Shown: piece after piece, positions 50,956-58,386 of the stretch
Layout: every line of letters starts with the position of its first letter
How positions within the stretch are numbered: position 1 is the stretch's first letter
The notes under the pieces: model-generated
Told to the model about the DNA's origin: nothing
Seen by the model: only the letters and a program-made list of their open reading frames with translations
The model's database searches: none
Made by a program: the position numbers and the translations under genes
From: an uncultured Eubacteriales bacterium
GTDB taxonomy: Bacteria; Bacillota; Clostridia; Oscillospirales; Oscillospiraceae
Length of the DNA stretch: 64,000 nucleotides
NCBI GenBank assembly: GCA_900549405.1
Contig: URNZ01000003.1
Location: forward strand, 16,179-80,178
Direction: 5' to 3'

Positions 50956-52500
50956 TTACAGCCGGTCCCCCAGGGCCTGGGTCTGCCGGACCAGCACCTT
51001 TTCGTCATAGCAGGAGAAGGCGTCGTCCACCAGCTTTTTATCCGGGGCGGGGGTGAGCAGAGAGATGACGGGGACCAGGATCAGCCCGGCGATCATGCAG
51101 AACGCGCCCGCGTTGATGGGGGAGCGGAGCAGGGCGGGGAAGGAGGAGCGCACGAAGATGTTGGCGATCATCACCACGGTGGAGAAGAGGAAACTGACCC
51201 AGCAGGCGGCCTTAGACGCCCGCTTCCAGTACAGACCGAACAGGAAGGGGGCCAGGAAAGCGCCCGCCAGCGCGCCCCAGCTGACGCCCATGAGCTGGGC
51301 GATGAAGGTGACGTTGGAGTGGTACTGCACCAGGGCGATGACCACGGAGATGGCGATGAACACCACGATCAGGCAGCGCATGATGAACACCTGGCGCTTC
51401 TCGCTCATGTCCTTGATGATGTTGTCCTTCAAAAAGTCCAGGGTCAGGGTGGAGCTGGAGGCCAGCACCAGGGAGGACAGGGTGGACATAGAGGCGGACA
51501 GCACCAGGATCACCACCACGGCGATGAGCAGATCGGGCAGACCGGAGAGCATGGTTGGGATGATGGAGTCATAGCCGCCGGCGGCCAGGTCCACCTTGTC
51601 AGAGAACAGCCGGCCAAAGCCGCCCAGGAAATAGCACCCGCCGGAGACGAACACGGCAAACACGGTGGAGATGACCATGCCGGTGTCGATGGCCTTCTCG
51701 TCCTTGATGGCATAGAACTTCTGGACCATCTGGGGCAGGCCCCAGGTGCCCAGGGAGGTGAGCAGCACCACGCCCAGCAGGTTCAGGGGGTCGGGGCCGA
51801 AGAAGGAGGCGAACACGCCGGGGGCCTGGGACACCTCCGGGTCTTGGATCTGGGCCAGGCCCTCCAGCGCGGCCATGAACCCGCCCTGGCTGTGGAGCAC
51901 AGCGGCGATGACGGCGCAGATGCCAAAGATCATGATGATGCCCTGGATAAAGTCGTTGATGGCGGTGGCCATATAGCCCCCGGCGATGACATACACGCCG
52001 GTGAGCACCGCCATGACGATGACGCACACGGAGTAGTCGATGTTAAAGGCCATGCCGAACAGGCGGCTCAGGCCGTTGTACAGGCTGGCGGTGTAGGGGA
52101 TCAGGAAGATGAAGATGATGACCGAGGCGGCGATCTTCAGCGACTTGCTGCCAAAGCGCTTGCCGAAGAACTCGGGCATGGTGGCGCTGTCCAGATGCTG
52201 GGACATGATGCGGGTGCGGCGGCCCAGCACGGCCCAGGCCAGCAGGGAGCCCAGCAGGGCGTTGCCGATGCCCGCCCAGGTGGCGGCGATGCCATATTTC
52301 CAGCCGAACTGTCCGGCATAGCCCACAAAGACCACGGCGGAAAAATAAGACGTGCCGTAGGCGAAGGCGGTGAGCCACGGGCCAACCGAGCGCCCGCCCA
52401 GCACAAAGCCGCTGACGTTGGTGGCGTGTCTCCGGCAGTAAAGGCCGATGCCCACCATCACGGCGAAGAACACCAACAGCAGGGTGATCTTGATAACCAT
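50956..52500 (-). CDS. Sodium:solute symporter family transporter (SSS)
   Basis: A 514-residue protein with 13 membrane helices of the SSS family (PutP/PanF type), importing an organic solute with Na+. Seen are GGRSVGPWLTAFAYGTSYFSAVVFVGYAG in the first helices and GTWGLPQMVQKFYAIKDEKA, typical of the fold. The frame opens at GTG 52518 and has ATGs at 52509 and 52500; AGAGGA is nine bases before 52500, so that start is preferred. The solute is unknown. The amidohydrolase follows downstream. Confidence 0.9.
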   Translation of the reverse strand: MVIKITLLLVFFAVMVGIGLYCRRHATNVSGFVLGGRSVGPWLTAFAYGTSYFSAVVFVGYAGQFGWKYGIAATWAGIGNALLGSLLAWAVLGRRTRIMSQHLDSATMPEFFGKRFGSKSLKIAASVIIFIFLIPYTASLYNGLSRLFGMAFNIDYSVCVIVMAVLTGVYVIAGGYMATAINDFIQGIIMIFGICAVIAAVLHSQGGFMAALEGLAQIQDPEVSQAPGVFASFFGPDPLNLLGVVLLTSLGTWGLPQMVQKFYAIKDEKAIDTGMVISTVFAVFVSGGCYFLGGFGRLFSDKVDLAAGGYDSIIPTMLSGLPDLLIAVVVILVLSASMSTLSSLVLASSSTLTLDFLKDNIIKDMSEKRQVFIMRCLIVVFIAISVVIALVQYHSNVTFIAQLMGVSWGALAGAFLAPFLFGLYWKRASKAACWVSFLFSTVVMIANIFVRSSFPALLRSPINAGAFCMIAGLILVPVISLLTPAPDKKLVDDAFSCYDEKVLVRQTQALGDRL

Positions 52501-52596
52501 TGGGATCATTCCTCTCACGCACAGTTTGTTACTTTGCTGCGTTGAAGTTTAACGCAGAGAACCGCAAAAGTCAAGAAAAATTTTAAAATTTCCGAA

Positions 52597-52629
52597 AAAA
52601 ATCTCCCGGCTGCTCTTGGCAGTCGGGAG
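52597..52629 (-). terminator. Terminator after the NhaC-type gene
   Basis: CTCCCGGCTGC (52603-52613) pairs with GCAGTCGGGAG (about 52619-52629); a long T tract follows on the minus strand (52596-52602). Confidence 0.88.
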
Positions 52630-52641
52630 AGGGGAAACGGT

Positions 52642-53943
52642 TCACTTGTGTGCGCTTCGCCGGAGCAGCGACCCTGACAGCCGCCACAGGGGCAGCAGAT
52701 AGAGATAGCAGGCGAAGAAGATGGAGGCGGTGGGGGCGGCGATGGAGGCCAGGGGGACGCCCCCGGCGATGGACCAGGGGACCAGGGGGGCCACGACGAC
52801 CACCGCATCCTCCAGGTCCAGGGCCAGCTGCTCCCGGTCCTCCTGGGTCTGGTCGCACAGCTGGTGGGTGAGGAGAATGGACAGGGTCTGGTTGCAGGCC
52901 ACCATAGACGCGGGGATGGAGGCGGCCAGGATGGCGGCGTAGGGACCCGCACGGCGGGCCAGGCGGCCAATGGCGGCCTTCACGTGGTCCAGCAGGCCCG
53001 TCTGCTGAAAGATGCCCGAGTAGGAGGAGGACAGGCACACGATGGCGGTGACCCGGGCCATGGACCAGATGCCGCCGCCGTTGAGCATGGCTCCAAGCTG
53101 GCTGTCCGCCGCCCGATAGCCAAAGAACAGCAGCCGTGGCAGGTCAGCAATCGGGGCGTGCTGCACCAGCAGGCAGACGGGCAGGGCGGAGAGGATGCTG
53201 GCGGACATGGCGATTTTCACGTTCACCTGCATCAGGGACAGGGCCAGGATCACCAGGGCGGGGATCAGGGCCAGCCAACTGAGAGAAAAGGCGGGGGCGA
53301 ACAGGGCCTCCAGATCCATGACCTCCCCGGCGGGGCGGGACAGCACCCCCAGCAGGCCATAGACGCCGCAGGAGAGCAGAAAGGGGACCAGGGCCGAGCG
53401 GACCATAGACCGGATGTTGTGAAAGACGTCCGTCCGGGTCAGCTCTGACACCAGCAGGGCGCTGGTGGACACAGGGGAGCACCGGTCCCCGAAATAGACC
53501 CCGGACAGCACCGCACCGCCCACCAGCAGCTGGTTCAGCCCCAGGCTGGAGCCGATGGCGGCGCAGATGACCCCCATGGTGGCCGCCGTGCCGAAGGAGG
53601 TGCCCGTGAGAAAGGACACCAGGCAGTTGAGCAGAAAGGCCATCACCACAAACAGAGCGGGCCGGATGAGCCGGGCGGAGAAGCAGACGATGACGGGGAT
53701 GGTCCCCGCCTGCCGCCACAGGGCGGTGAGCATCCCGATGAGCAGGAAGGTAATAAGGATATTCTTCACCGTCAGAACGCCATCTAAAGCCAGGCGAAAC
53801 AGCCGGGACCAGGCAAAGCCCTTCCGGCGGCCATAGAGCAGAAACAGGACAAACCCCGCCGCCAAGGCATATAAAATGGACTGTCCCAGGGCCACGCACA
53901 GCAGCAGCGCGGCGCAGAACGCCCCCAATACCAGCCACTCCAC
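52642..53943 (-). CDS. NhaC-family Na+/H+ antiporter
   Basis: A 433-residue, 11-12-segment membrane protein of the NhaC family. Family signatures are FLTGTSFGTAATMGVICAAIGSSLG, YFGDRCSPVSTSALLVSELT and the C-terminal APLVPWSIAGG. It exchanges Na+ (or an amine/malate pair in special members) for protons. GTG 53943 follows GGAGG. Sits upstream of the Na+-driven symporter on the same strand but a terminator separates them. The proximity may support sodium cycling. Confidence 0.9.
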   Translation of the reverse strand: MEWLVLGAFCAALLLCVALGQSILYALAAGFVLFLLYGRRKGFAWSRLFRLALDGVLTVKNILITFLLIGMLTALWRQAGTIPVIVCFSARLIRPALFVVMAFLLNCLVSFLTGTSFGTAATMGVICAAIGSSLGLNQLLVGGAVLSGVYFGDRCSPVSTSALLVSELTRTDVFHNIRSMVRSALVPFLLSCGVYGLLGVLSRPAGEVMDLEALFAPAFSLSWLALIPALVILALSLMQVNVKIAMSASILSALPVCLLVQHAPIADLPRLLFFGYRAADSQLGAMLNGGGIWSMARVTAIVCLSSSYSGIFQQTGLLDHVKAAIGRLARRAGPYAAILAASIPASMVACNQTLSILLTHQLCDQTQEDREQLALDLEDAVVVVAPLVPWSIAGGVPLASIAAPTASIFFACYLYLLPLWRLSGSLLRRSAHK

Positions 53944-54050
53944 AGGACAGCGCCTCCTTTTTCACAACTTTTTTTCCCGATTCATCATAACACAGGAGCG
54001 CTCCAAAGTAAAACTGTTGTTTGCTGTGTGAGATACAGAAAAAAGTTGTG

Positions 54051-54091
54051 ACCCCCGCAGGGCCCTGGTGAAAACAGGACTCTGCGGGGGT
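54051..54091 (-). terminator. Terminator after the secreted 183-residue protein
   Basis: ACCCCCGCAG (54051-54060) pairs with CTGCGGGGGT (54082-54091); on the minus strand a TTTTTT tract follows after six bases. Confidence 0.7.
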
Positions 54092-54130
54092 AATGTGTTA
54101 GACTACTTTACAAAGATAAAGTGTGTTCCG

Positions 54131-54682
54131 TTATTTTCCGTGGTCAATCGCTTCTTGCAGTGTGGAGCACAATCTGGAGGCAGTCTCACCAAACAAACCA
54201 GTGCCGCAGGTATAACCGACCAGAGTTTCTTCCGCTTTCCACGCATTCGTAGACCAGACATAGTAAGTTCCCTTGCCATAGGAGTAGAGGTTGTTTTCCT
54301 GGTCCTTCTCGGTGTTTCCGATGGTAATCATCCATTTTGTTGTAGAGTTGCTTGTGTTTTTGATCCAGATATAAAAATACTTATAAGTGCTGTTCAGGTC
54401 TAAATATTCCCGGTCCGTCTGCTGACCACTGTAGGACGCATAGTAACCGTCTTTTGTGGAACGGGTCATGGGAGGGGGCGTTTCATCGTCAGGAGCCCTA
54501 TAAATGGCGATATTTCCGACGTAAATCGTGTCACCAACATCCATGCCGGACAGGTCCACGTTTTGAGAGAGGGCAACTTCGGAATCCGTTTTTGCGTCGT
54601 CCGGCTGGTTTACTGCGAACGAAGCATAGCACAGGGACATGATAATAGCGAATCCGGTAATCAGGGTCACGATTTTTTTCAT
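54131..54682 (-). CDS. Secreted protein of unknown function next to a membrane-tethered XRE regulator
   Basis: A 183-residue protein with signal peptide (about 1-23, MKKIVTLITGFAIIMSL...SFA) and an aromatic-rich beta-type domain with SGMDVGDTIYVGNIAIY, GYYASYSGQQTD, YKYFYIWIKNTSNSTTKWMITIGN and a Cys pair in YTCGTGLFGETASRLCSTL. I do not recognise the family. The frame is open to 54889, but ATG 54682 has GAGAGGAG at the proper distance. AT-richer than neighbours (25 G/C in the 60 bases 54301-54360). It follows the XRE gene on the same strand after 64 bases and probably shares its transcript. Confidence 0.7.
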   Translation of the reverse strand: MKKIVTLITGFAIIMSLCYASFAVNQPDDAKTDSEVALSQNVDLSGMDVGDTIYVGNIAIYRAPDDETPPPMTRSTKDGYYASYSGQQTDREYLDLNSTYKYFYIWIKNTSNSTTKWMITIGNTEKDQENNLYSYGKGTYYVWSTNAWKAEETLVGYTCGTGLFGETASRLCSTLQEAIDHGK

Positions 54683-54746
54683 ATCTGAGCGCTCCTCTCC
54701 AAAGTCGTGTGAAATCAATATTTCACAAATCCAGATACTGTGCATA

Positions 54747-55184
54747 TTACCAACCAACAGAGAAATCATCCGTATTGGAACCGGTGTTGCTCCAGTTGTC
54801 CTGCTCCATGCTACTGATCGGGGTGGATGAGTCTGTACGCCCAGCTGCGACATGGCGAAGTAGAATGGAACAAACAACTGCGGCAGCAATCAGAACGCAA
54901 AGAGCAAGCATCCATTTGATACGGGAGTGCCTGCGAGCGTTTTCGACCTCAGGTGTACAGTCCGACCTTTCCGTGCATGGGTTCAAATTTTGACCATCCA
55001 GCAGATAGTCGACAGAGACACCATATAGTTTACTCAGACACTTGAGGTTTTCAGTAGAAGGAAGCGCCAGACCGGATTCCCACCGGGAGATCGCTTGCCG
55101 AGAGATGTTCAACTCTGCCGCAACGTCAGCTTGGGTCAGATGTTTTTCCTTTCGCAGATGGGCAAGCCGTTGGGATAGGTTCAT
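54747..55184 (-). CDS. Membrane-anchored XRE-family regulator
   Basis: A 145-residue protein: HTH_3 domain (about 6-62, LTQADVAAELNISRQAISRWESGLALPSTENL), linker, one transmembrane segment (about 90-110, WMLALCVLIAAAVVCSILL) and a short outside tail rich in Ser, Thr, Asn and Asp. This XRE-plus-membrane plan occurs in Clostridia and may tie DNA binding to an envelope signal. The following gene encodes a secreted protein, so the tail could interact with it. AT-rich like its partner, suggesting the pair was acquired together. Upstream 55185-55303 is AT-rich and carries the promoter; no clear operator. Confidence 0.82.
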   Translation of the reverse strand: MNLSQRLAHLRKEKHLTQADVAAELNISRQAISRWESGLALPSTENLKCLSKLYGVSVDYLLDGQNLNPCTERSDCTPEVENARRHSRIKWMLALCVLIAAAVVCSILLRHVAAGRTDSSTPISSMEQDNWSNTGSNTDDFSVGW

Positions 55185-55303
55185 CTGTTTTCACTCCGAT
55201 TCTATGATAAAATTTGCTTGGATGTAAACCGCTTTCTGGTTACATTTGCGCAATTATTGGTTGCTTTTTAGAAAAATGACGGAATTTTGATGAATATAGT
55301 TTG

Positions 55304-55339
55304 ATCCCCCCGCCGGATGATTTAGTCCAACGGGGGGAT
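55304..55339 (-). terminator. Probable terminator after the chromate transporter pair
   Basis: ATCCCCCCG (55304-55312) pairs with CGGGGGGAT (55331-55339); the loop is 18 bases and the minus-strand tail is only moderately T-rich. Confidence 0.6.
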
Positions 55340-55343
55340 GCAG

Positions 55344-55913
55344 TCAGAATTGCAGCACCACGCCGACGACGGCGGAGAAGGCGATGAACAGGATGGGGTG
55401 GAGCTTTTTCAGGGGGGTGTAGCGCATGGCGATAAAGACCACCACGGCCAGGATGAGGGCGGGCCAGTGGATGGAGATGGTCTCGCCCAACGTGACCAGC
55501 ACGGTCATGGCCACCGTCAGTCCGGCGGAGGCGATGAGGGCGGTGGAGGCGGGGCGCAGGCCATAGAACACGGCCTCCACCGTTTTGGACTGGCGGAACT
55601 TCTGCAAAAACCCGGCGATGATGACGATGACCACGATGGAGGGGAAGGTGAGGCCCAGGGTGGCCACAATGGCCCCGATGATGCCGGGGATGCCGTGGAG
55701 CCGGGCGATGGTAAAGCCCACATAGGTGGCCATGTTCACGCCCATGGCCCCGGGGGTGGACTCGGACACGGCGATCATGGTGCTCAGGTCGGCGGCGGTG
55801 AACCAGCCGGTGCGGGCGCCCAGGTCCTGAAGGAAGGGGATGGTGGCAAGGCCCCCGCCCACGGCGAACAGGCCGGTCTTGGCAAACTCAAAAAACAGGC
55901 GCAGGAGGATCAT
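55344..55913 (-). CDS. Chromate transporter, half-size (second of a pair)
   Basis: A 189-residue CHR-family protein with about six membrane segments and motifs FFEFAKTGLFAVGGGLATIPFLQD and SESTPGAMGVNMATYVGF (the family's GGG and P-G-motifs). Full-length ChrA proteins have two such halves in one chain; here the halves are separate genes overlapping by four bases. The name comes from chromate resistance, but in anaerobes the natural substrate may be another oxyanion. Confidence 0.9.
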   Translation of the reverse strand: MILLRLFFEFAKTGLFAVGGGLATIPFLQDLGARTGWFTAADLSTMIAVSESTPGAMGVNMATYVGFTIARLHGIPGIIGAIVATLGLTFPSIVVIVIIAGFLQKFRQSKTVEAVFYGLRPASTALIASAGLTVAMTVLVTLGETISIHWPALILAVVVFIAMRYTPLKKLHPILFIAFSAVVGVVLQF

Positions 55914-56485
55914 TTGCCCTCGCCTCCCTTCTCGTTCTGCTCGCTCTTCTCAAGGCCCCGGATGCGCCGCCAGGCATAGCCCAGCACCCCGGCGCACACG
56001 ATGAGGATGGCGGGGGACAGCCCCACGAAGAAGGCCAGGGCCAGCACCACCAAGAAGATGCCCACGGTGAGGGCATCGATGATGGTGGACTTGCCCAGCT
56101 TGATGACGCTGGAGGCGATGAGGGCCACCACGCAGGCGTTCACCCCCCGCAGGGCGTGCTGCACCACGGGGATGTCCGCGAAGTTGGACAGGCACGCGGC
56201 GATGACCGAGATGATGATGATGGAGGGGGAGATGACCCCCAGGGTGGCCAGAATGCCTCCGGCCAGGCCCTTATACCGATAGCCGATGAAGGTGGCGGTG
56301 TTCACGGCGATGACGCCGGGAGTACACTGGCCGATGGCGTAGTAATCGGTCAGGTCCGCGTCGGTGGCCCAGTGCTTTTTCTCCACGATCTCCCGCTGGA
56401 GAATGGGCAGCATAGCATAGCCGCCGCCAAAGGTGCACACGCCGATCTTGGCGAAGGTAAAATACAGGTCCCACAGCAGTTTCAT
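55910..56485 (-). CDS. Chromate transporter, half-size (first of a pair)
   Basis: A 191-residue CHR-family protein. N-terminal FAKIGVCTFGGGYAMLPILQREIVE and IGQCTPGVIAVNTATFIGY mirror the paired gene, showing an ancient duplication. A short charged C-terminus (EKSEQNEKGGEGK) ends in the overlap with the partner, so both are made in a 1:1 ratio, consistent with a heterodimer. It begins 13 bases after the ychF stop on the same strand; cotranscription with ychF is possible. Confidence 0.9.
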   Translation of the reverse strand: MKLLWDLYFTFAKIGVCTFGGGYAMLPILQREIVEKKHWATDADLTDYYAIGQCTPGVIAVNTATFIGYRYKGLAGGILATLGVISPSIIIISVIAACLSNFADIPVVQHALRGVNACVVALIASSVIKLGKSTIIDALTVGIFLVVLALAFFVGLSPAILIVCAGVLGYAWRRIRGLEKSEQNEKGGEGK

Positions 56486-56498
56486 GGCGTTCTCCCGC

Positions 56499-57587
56499 TT
56501 ACACGTTGAAGCGGAACAGGATGATGTCCCCGTCCTGGACCACGTACTCCTTGCCCTCAGAGCGGATGAGGCCCTTCTCCCGGGCGGCGGCCATGGTCCC
56601 GCAGGCCATCAGGTCGTCATAGGAGACCACCTCCGCCCGGATGAAGCCCCGCTCGAAGTCGGAGTGGATCTTGCCCGCGGCCTGGGGGGCCTTGGTGCCC
56701 CGCTTGATGGTCCAGGCGCGGCACTCGTCCTCGCCGGAGGTGAGGTAGGAGATGAGGCCCAGCAGAGAGTAGCTGGCCTTCACCAGCCGGTCCAGGCCGG
56801 ACTCGGCGATGCCCAGGTCGTCCAGGAACATCTTCTTCTCCTCGGGGTCAAGCTCGGCGATCTCCGCCTCCAGCTTGGCGCACACGGGGATGACCTGGGC
56901 CCCCTGGGCCTGGGCCCGCTCCTCCACCTGGCGGTAGTACTCCACGCCGTGGGGGTCGGCAAAGCCGTCCTCGTCCAGGTTGGCGGCATAGATCACAGGC
57001 TTGAGGGACAGCAGCTCGCAGTCGGGATACTCCTGGGCGATGTCCACCGCCTCGTAGGTCCGGGCGGACTTGCCGTCGTTCAGCCAGTCCCGCAGACCCT
57101 CGAAGTCGGCGGCCTCCTGCAAGAACTTTTTGTCCCCCTTGGCGGCCTTTTTGGCCTTGTCGATGCGGCGCTCCACCATCTCCAGGTCGGCCATGACCAG
57201 CTCCAGGTCGATGGTGTCCATGTCCCGGATGGGGTCGGTGGAGCCCTCCACGTGGATGACGTTCTCGTCGTCAAAGCAGCGGACCACATGGACGATGGCG
57301 TCGGTCATGCGGATGTTGCCCAAAAACTTGTTGCCCAGGCCCTCGCCCCGGGAGGCGCCCTTCACCAGTCCGGCGATGTCCACAAACTCGATGACGGCGG
57401 GGGTGGTCTTTTTGGGGTGATACATCTCCGCCAGCTTGTCCAGCCGGTGGTCGGGCACGGCCACCATGCCCACGTTGGGGTCGATGGTGCAGAAGGGATA
57501 GTTGGCGCTCTCCGCGCCCGCGTTGGTGATGGCGTTGAACAGGGTCGATTTGCCAACATTAGGAAGACCCACAATACCCAGCTTCAT
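56499..57587 (-). CDS. ychF: Ribosome-binding ATPase YchF (Obg-like)
   Basis: A 362-residue P-loop protein of the TRAFAC class. G1 GLPNVGKST at the very N-terminus, G3 [10 protein letters not shown], and the altered G4 region YAANLDEDG (NxxE instead of NKxD), which gives ATP preference in this family. A coiled segment and the C-terminal TGS domain follow (ending [15 protein letters not shown]). It binds ribosomes and affects stress responses. The frame opens at 57665, but ATG 57587 gives the canonical N-terminus with AAAGGAG upstream. Confidence 0.95.
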   Translation of the reverse strand: MKLGIVGLPNVGKSTLFNAITNAGAESANYPFCTIDPNVGMVAVPDHRLDKLAEMYHPKKTTPAVIEFVDIAGLVKGASRGEGLGNKFLGNIRMTDAIVHVVRCFDDENVIHVEGSTDPIRDMDTIDLELVMADLEMVERRIDKAKKAAKGDKKFLQEAADFEGLRDWLNDGKSARTYEAVDIAQEYPDCELLSLKPVIYAANLDEDGFADPHGVEYYRQVEERAQAQGAQVIPVCAKLEAEIAELDPEEKKMFLDDLGIAESGLDRLVKASYSLLGLISYLTSGEDECRAWTIKRGTKAPQAAGKIHSDFERGFIRAEVVSYDDLMACGTMAAAREKGLIRSEGKEYVVQDGDIILFRFNV

Positions 57588-57751
57588 GTGACACATTTCT
57601 CCTTTATTTACAGAGAAAAACGAAGAAAACACAAAAATTTTCACACGTTTTTCAAATATAGACACAACAAACAGTCAAACAGGACCGCACTGTGCAACAA
57701 TACATTTTACCATGGGATGGGAGGTTTCTCAAGGGGGAAAAGAGTTAAAGG

Positions 57752-58375
57752 CTAACTTATAAGAAAACCAGTGATTTTTTTGAGATAAGGTGCTATAGCG
57801 ACCAAAAATGTTGCATGATTTGCAGCTGAACTAATCAGTGAGTTATATTGTTGAAAGAACGAGGGTTTTCCGATATTTTCTCGTGCGGAATCGATTTGTC
57901 TTAATAGTTCTTCGTTGTTTTCTAGCTTTTCAGCTTCCTGGCGAATGGTATCGAATATCGGGCGTAAAGCCGAAGCGTTCTGAACATTAAAGTTATAGTT
58001 ATTTACTACATTCATCTGGTCTTTTTCATAATATTTTAGTTGCTCATGGTAAGTTCGAGCTGAATTTTTGATTTGAATGAAAATGGGAACATCACTGCCC
58101 CAGAAAACTGTTAGATACCCTTTCTCCTCTAATTCTCCTATCATCCCGCGAAGTTCATTATCTTCTTGACTAGTACATGATTCAAAACGCTTTTCTAACA
58201 TGTCTACTGGGTTACTAGCATCTAGAATATCATCTAGCAATTTTTCGGAGTTTAAAGGTAACTTTTGGAACATTGACTCCACCCCCTCAATTTTTAATTC
58301 GTCAGTTACAGTGTCCACAATTTCACTTTTAATATCTTGGATTATGTTATCAAAATTAGATTCAAATTTTATCAT
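57752..58375 (-). CDS. Unknown protein tightly coupled to the MmeI-like restriction-modification gene
   Basis: A 207-residue protein, mostly charged and helical (about 1-75), with a beta-like centre (GYLTVFWGSDVPIFIQIKNS, about 86-105), a YNFNVQNASAL stretch and a hydrophobic C-terminal segment (about 183-205, ATFLVAIAPYLKKITGFLIS) that could insert in membrane. I do not recognise the family. Its start lies 11 bases past the enzyme's stop with a GAGGT site, so both share a transcript. Very AT-rich (23 G/C in the 60 bases 57841-57900), clearly unlike the core genome. A defence accessory, an antitoxin-like or an effector role are all possible; nothing proves one. Confidence 0.7.
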   Translation of the reverse strand: MIKFESNFDNIIQDIKSEIVDTVTDELKIEGVESMFQKLPLNSEKLLDDILDASNPVDMLEKRFESCTSQEDNELRGMIGELEEKGYLTVFWGSDVPIFIQIKNSARTYHEQLKYYEKDQMNVVNNYNFNVQNASALRPIFDTIRQEAEKLENNEELLRQIDSARENIGKPSFFQQYNSLISSAANHATFLVAIAPYLKKITGFLIS

Positions 58376-58386
58376 TCATACCTCGA

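Noticed and set aside
51319-52545. 408-codon plus-strand frame opposite the sodium symporter
   Set aside because: His/Gln/Asp/Gly-rich shadow of a membrane protein gene; no domain.
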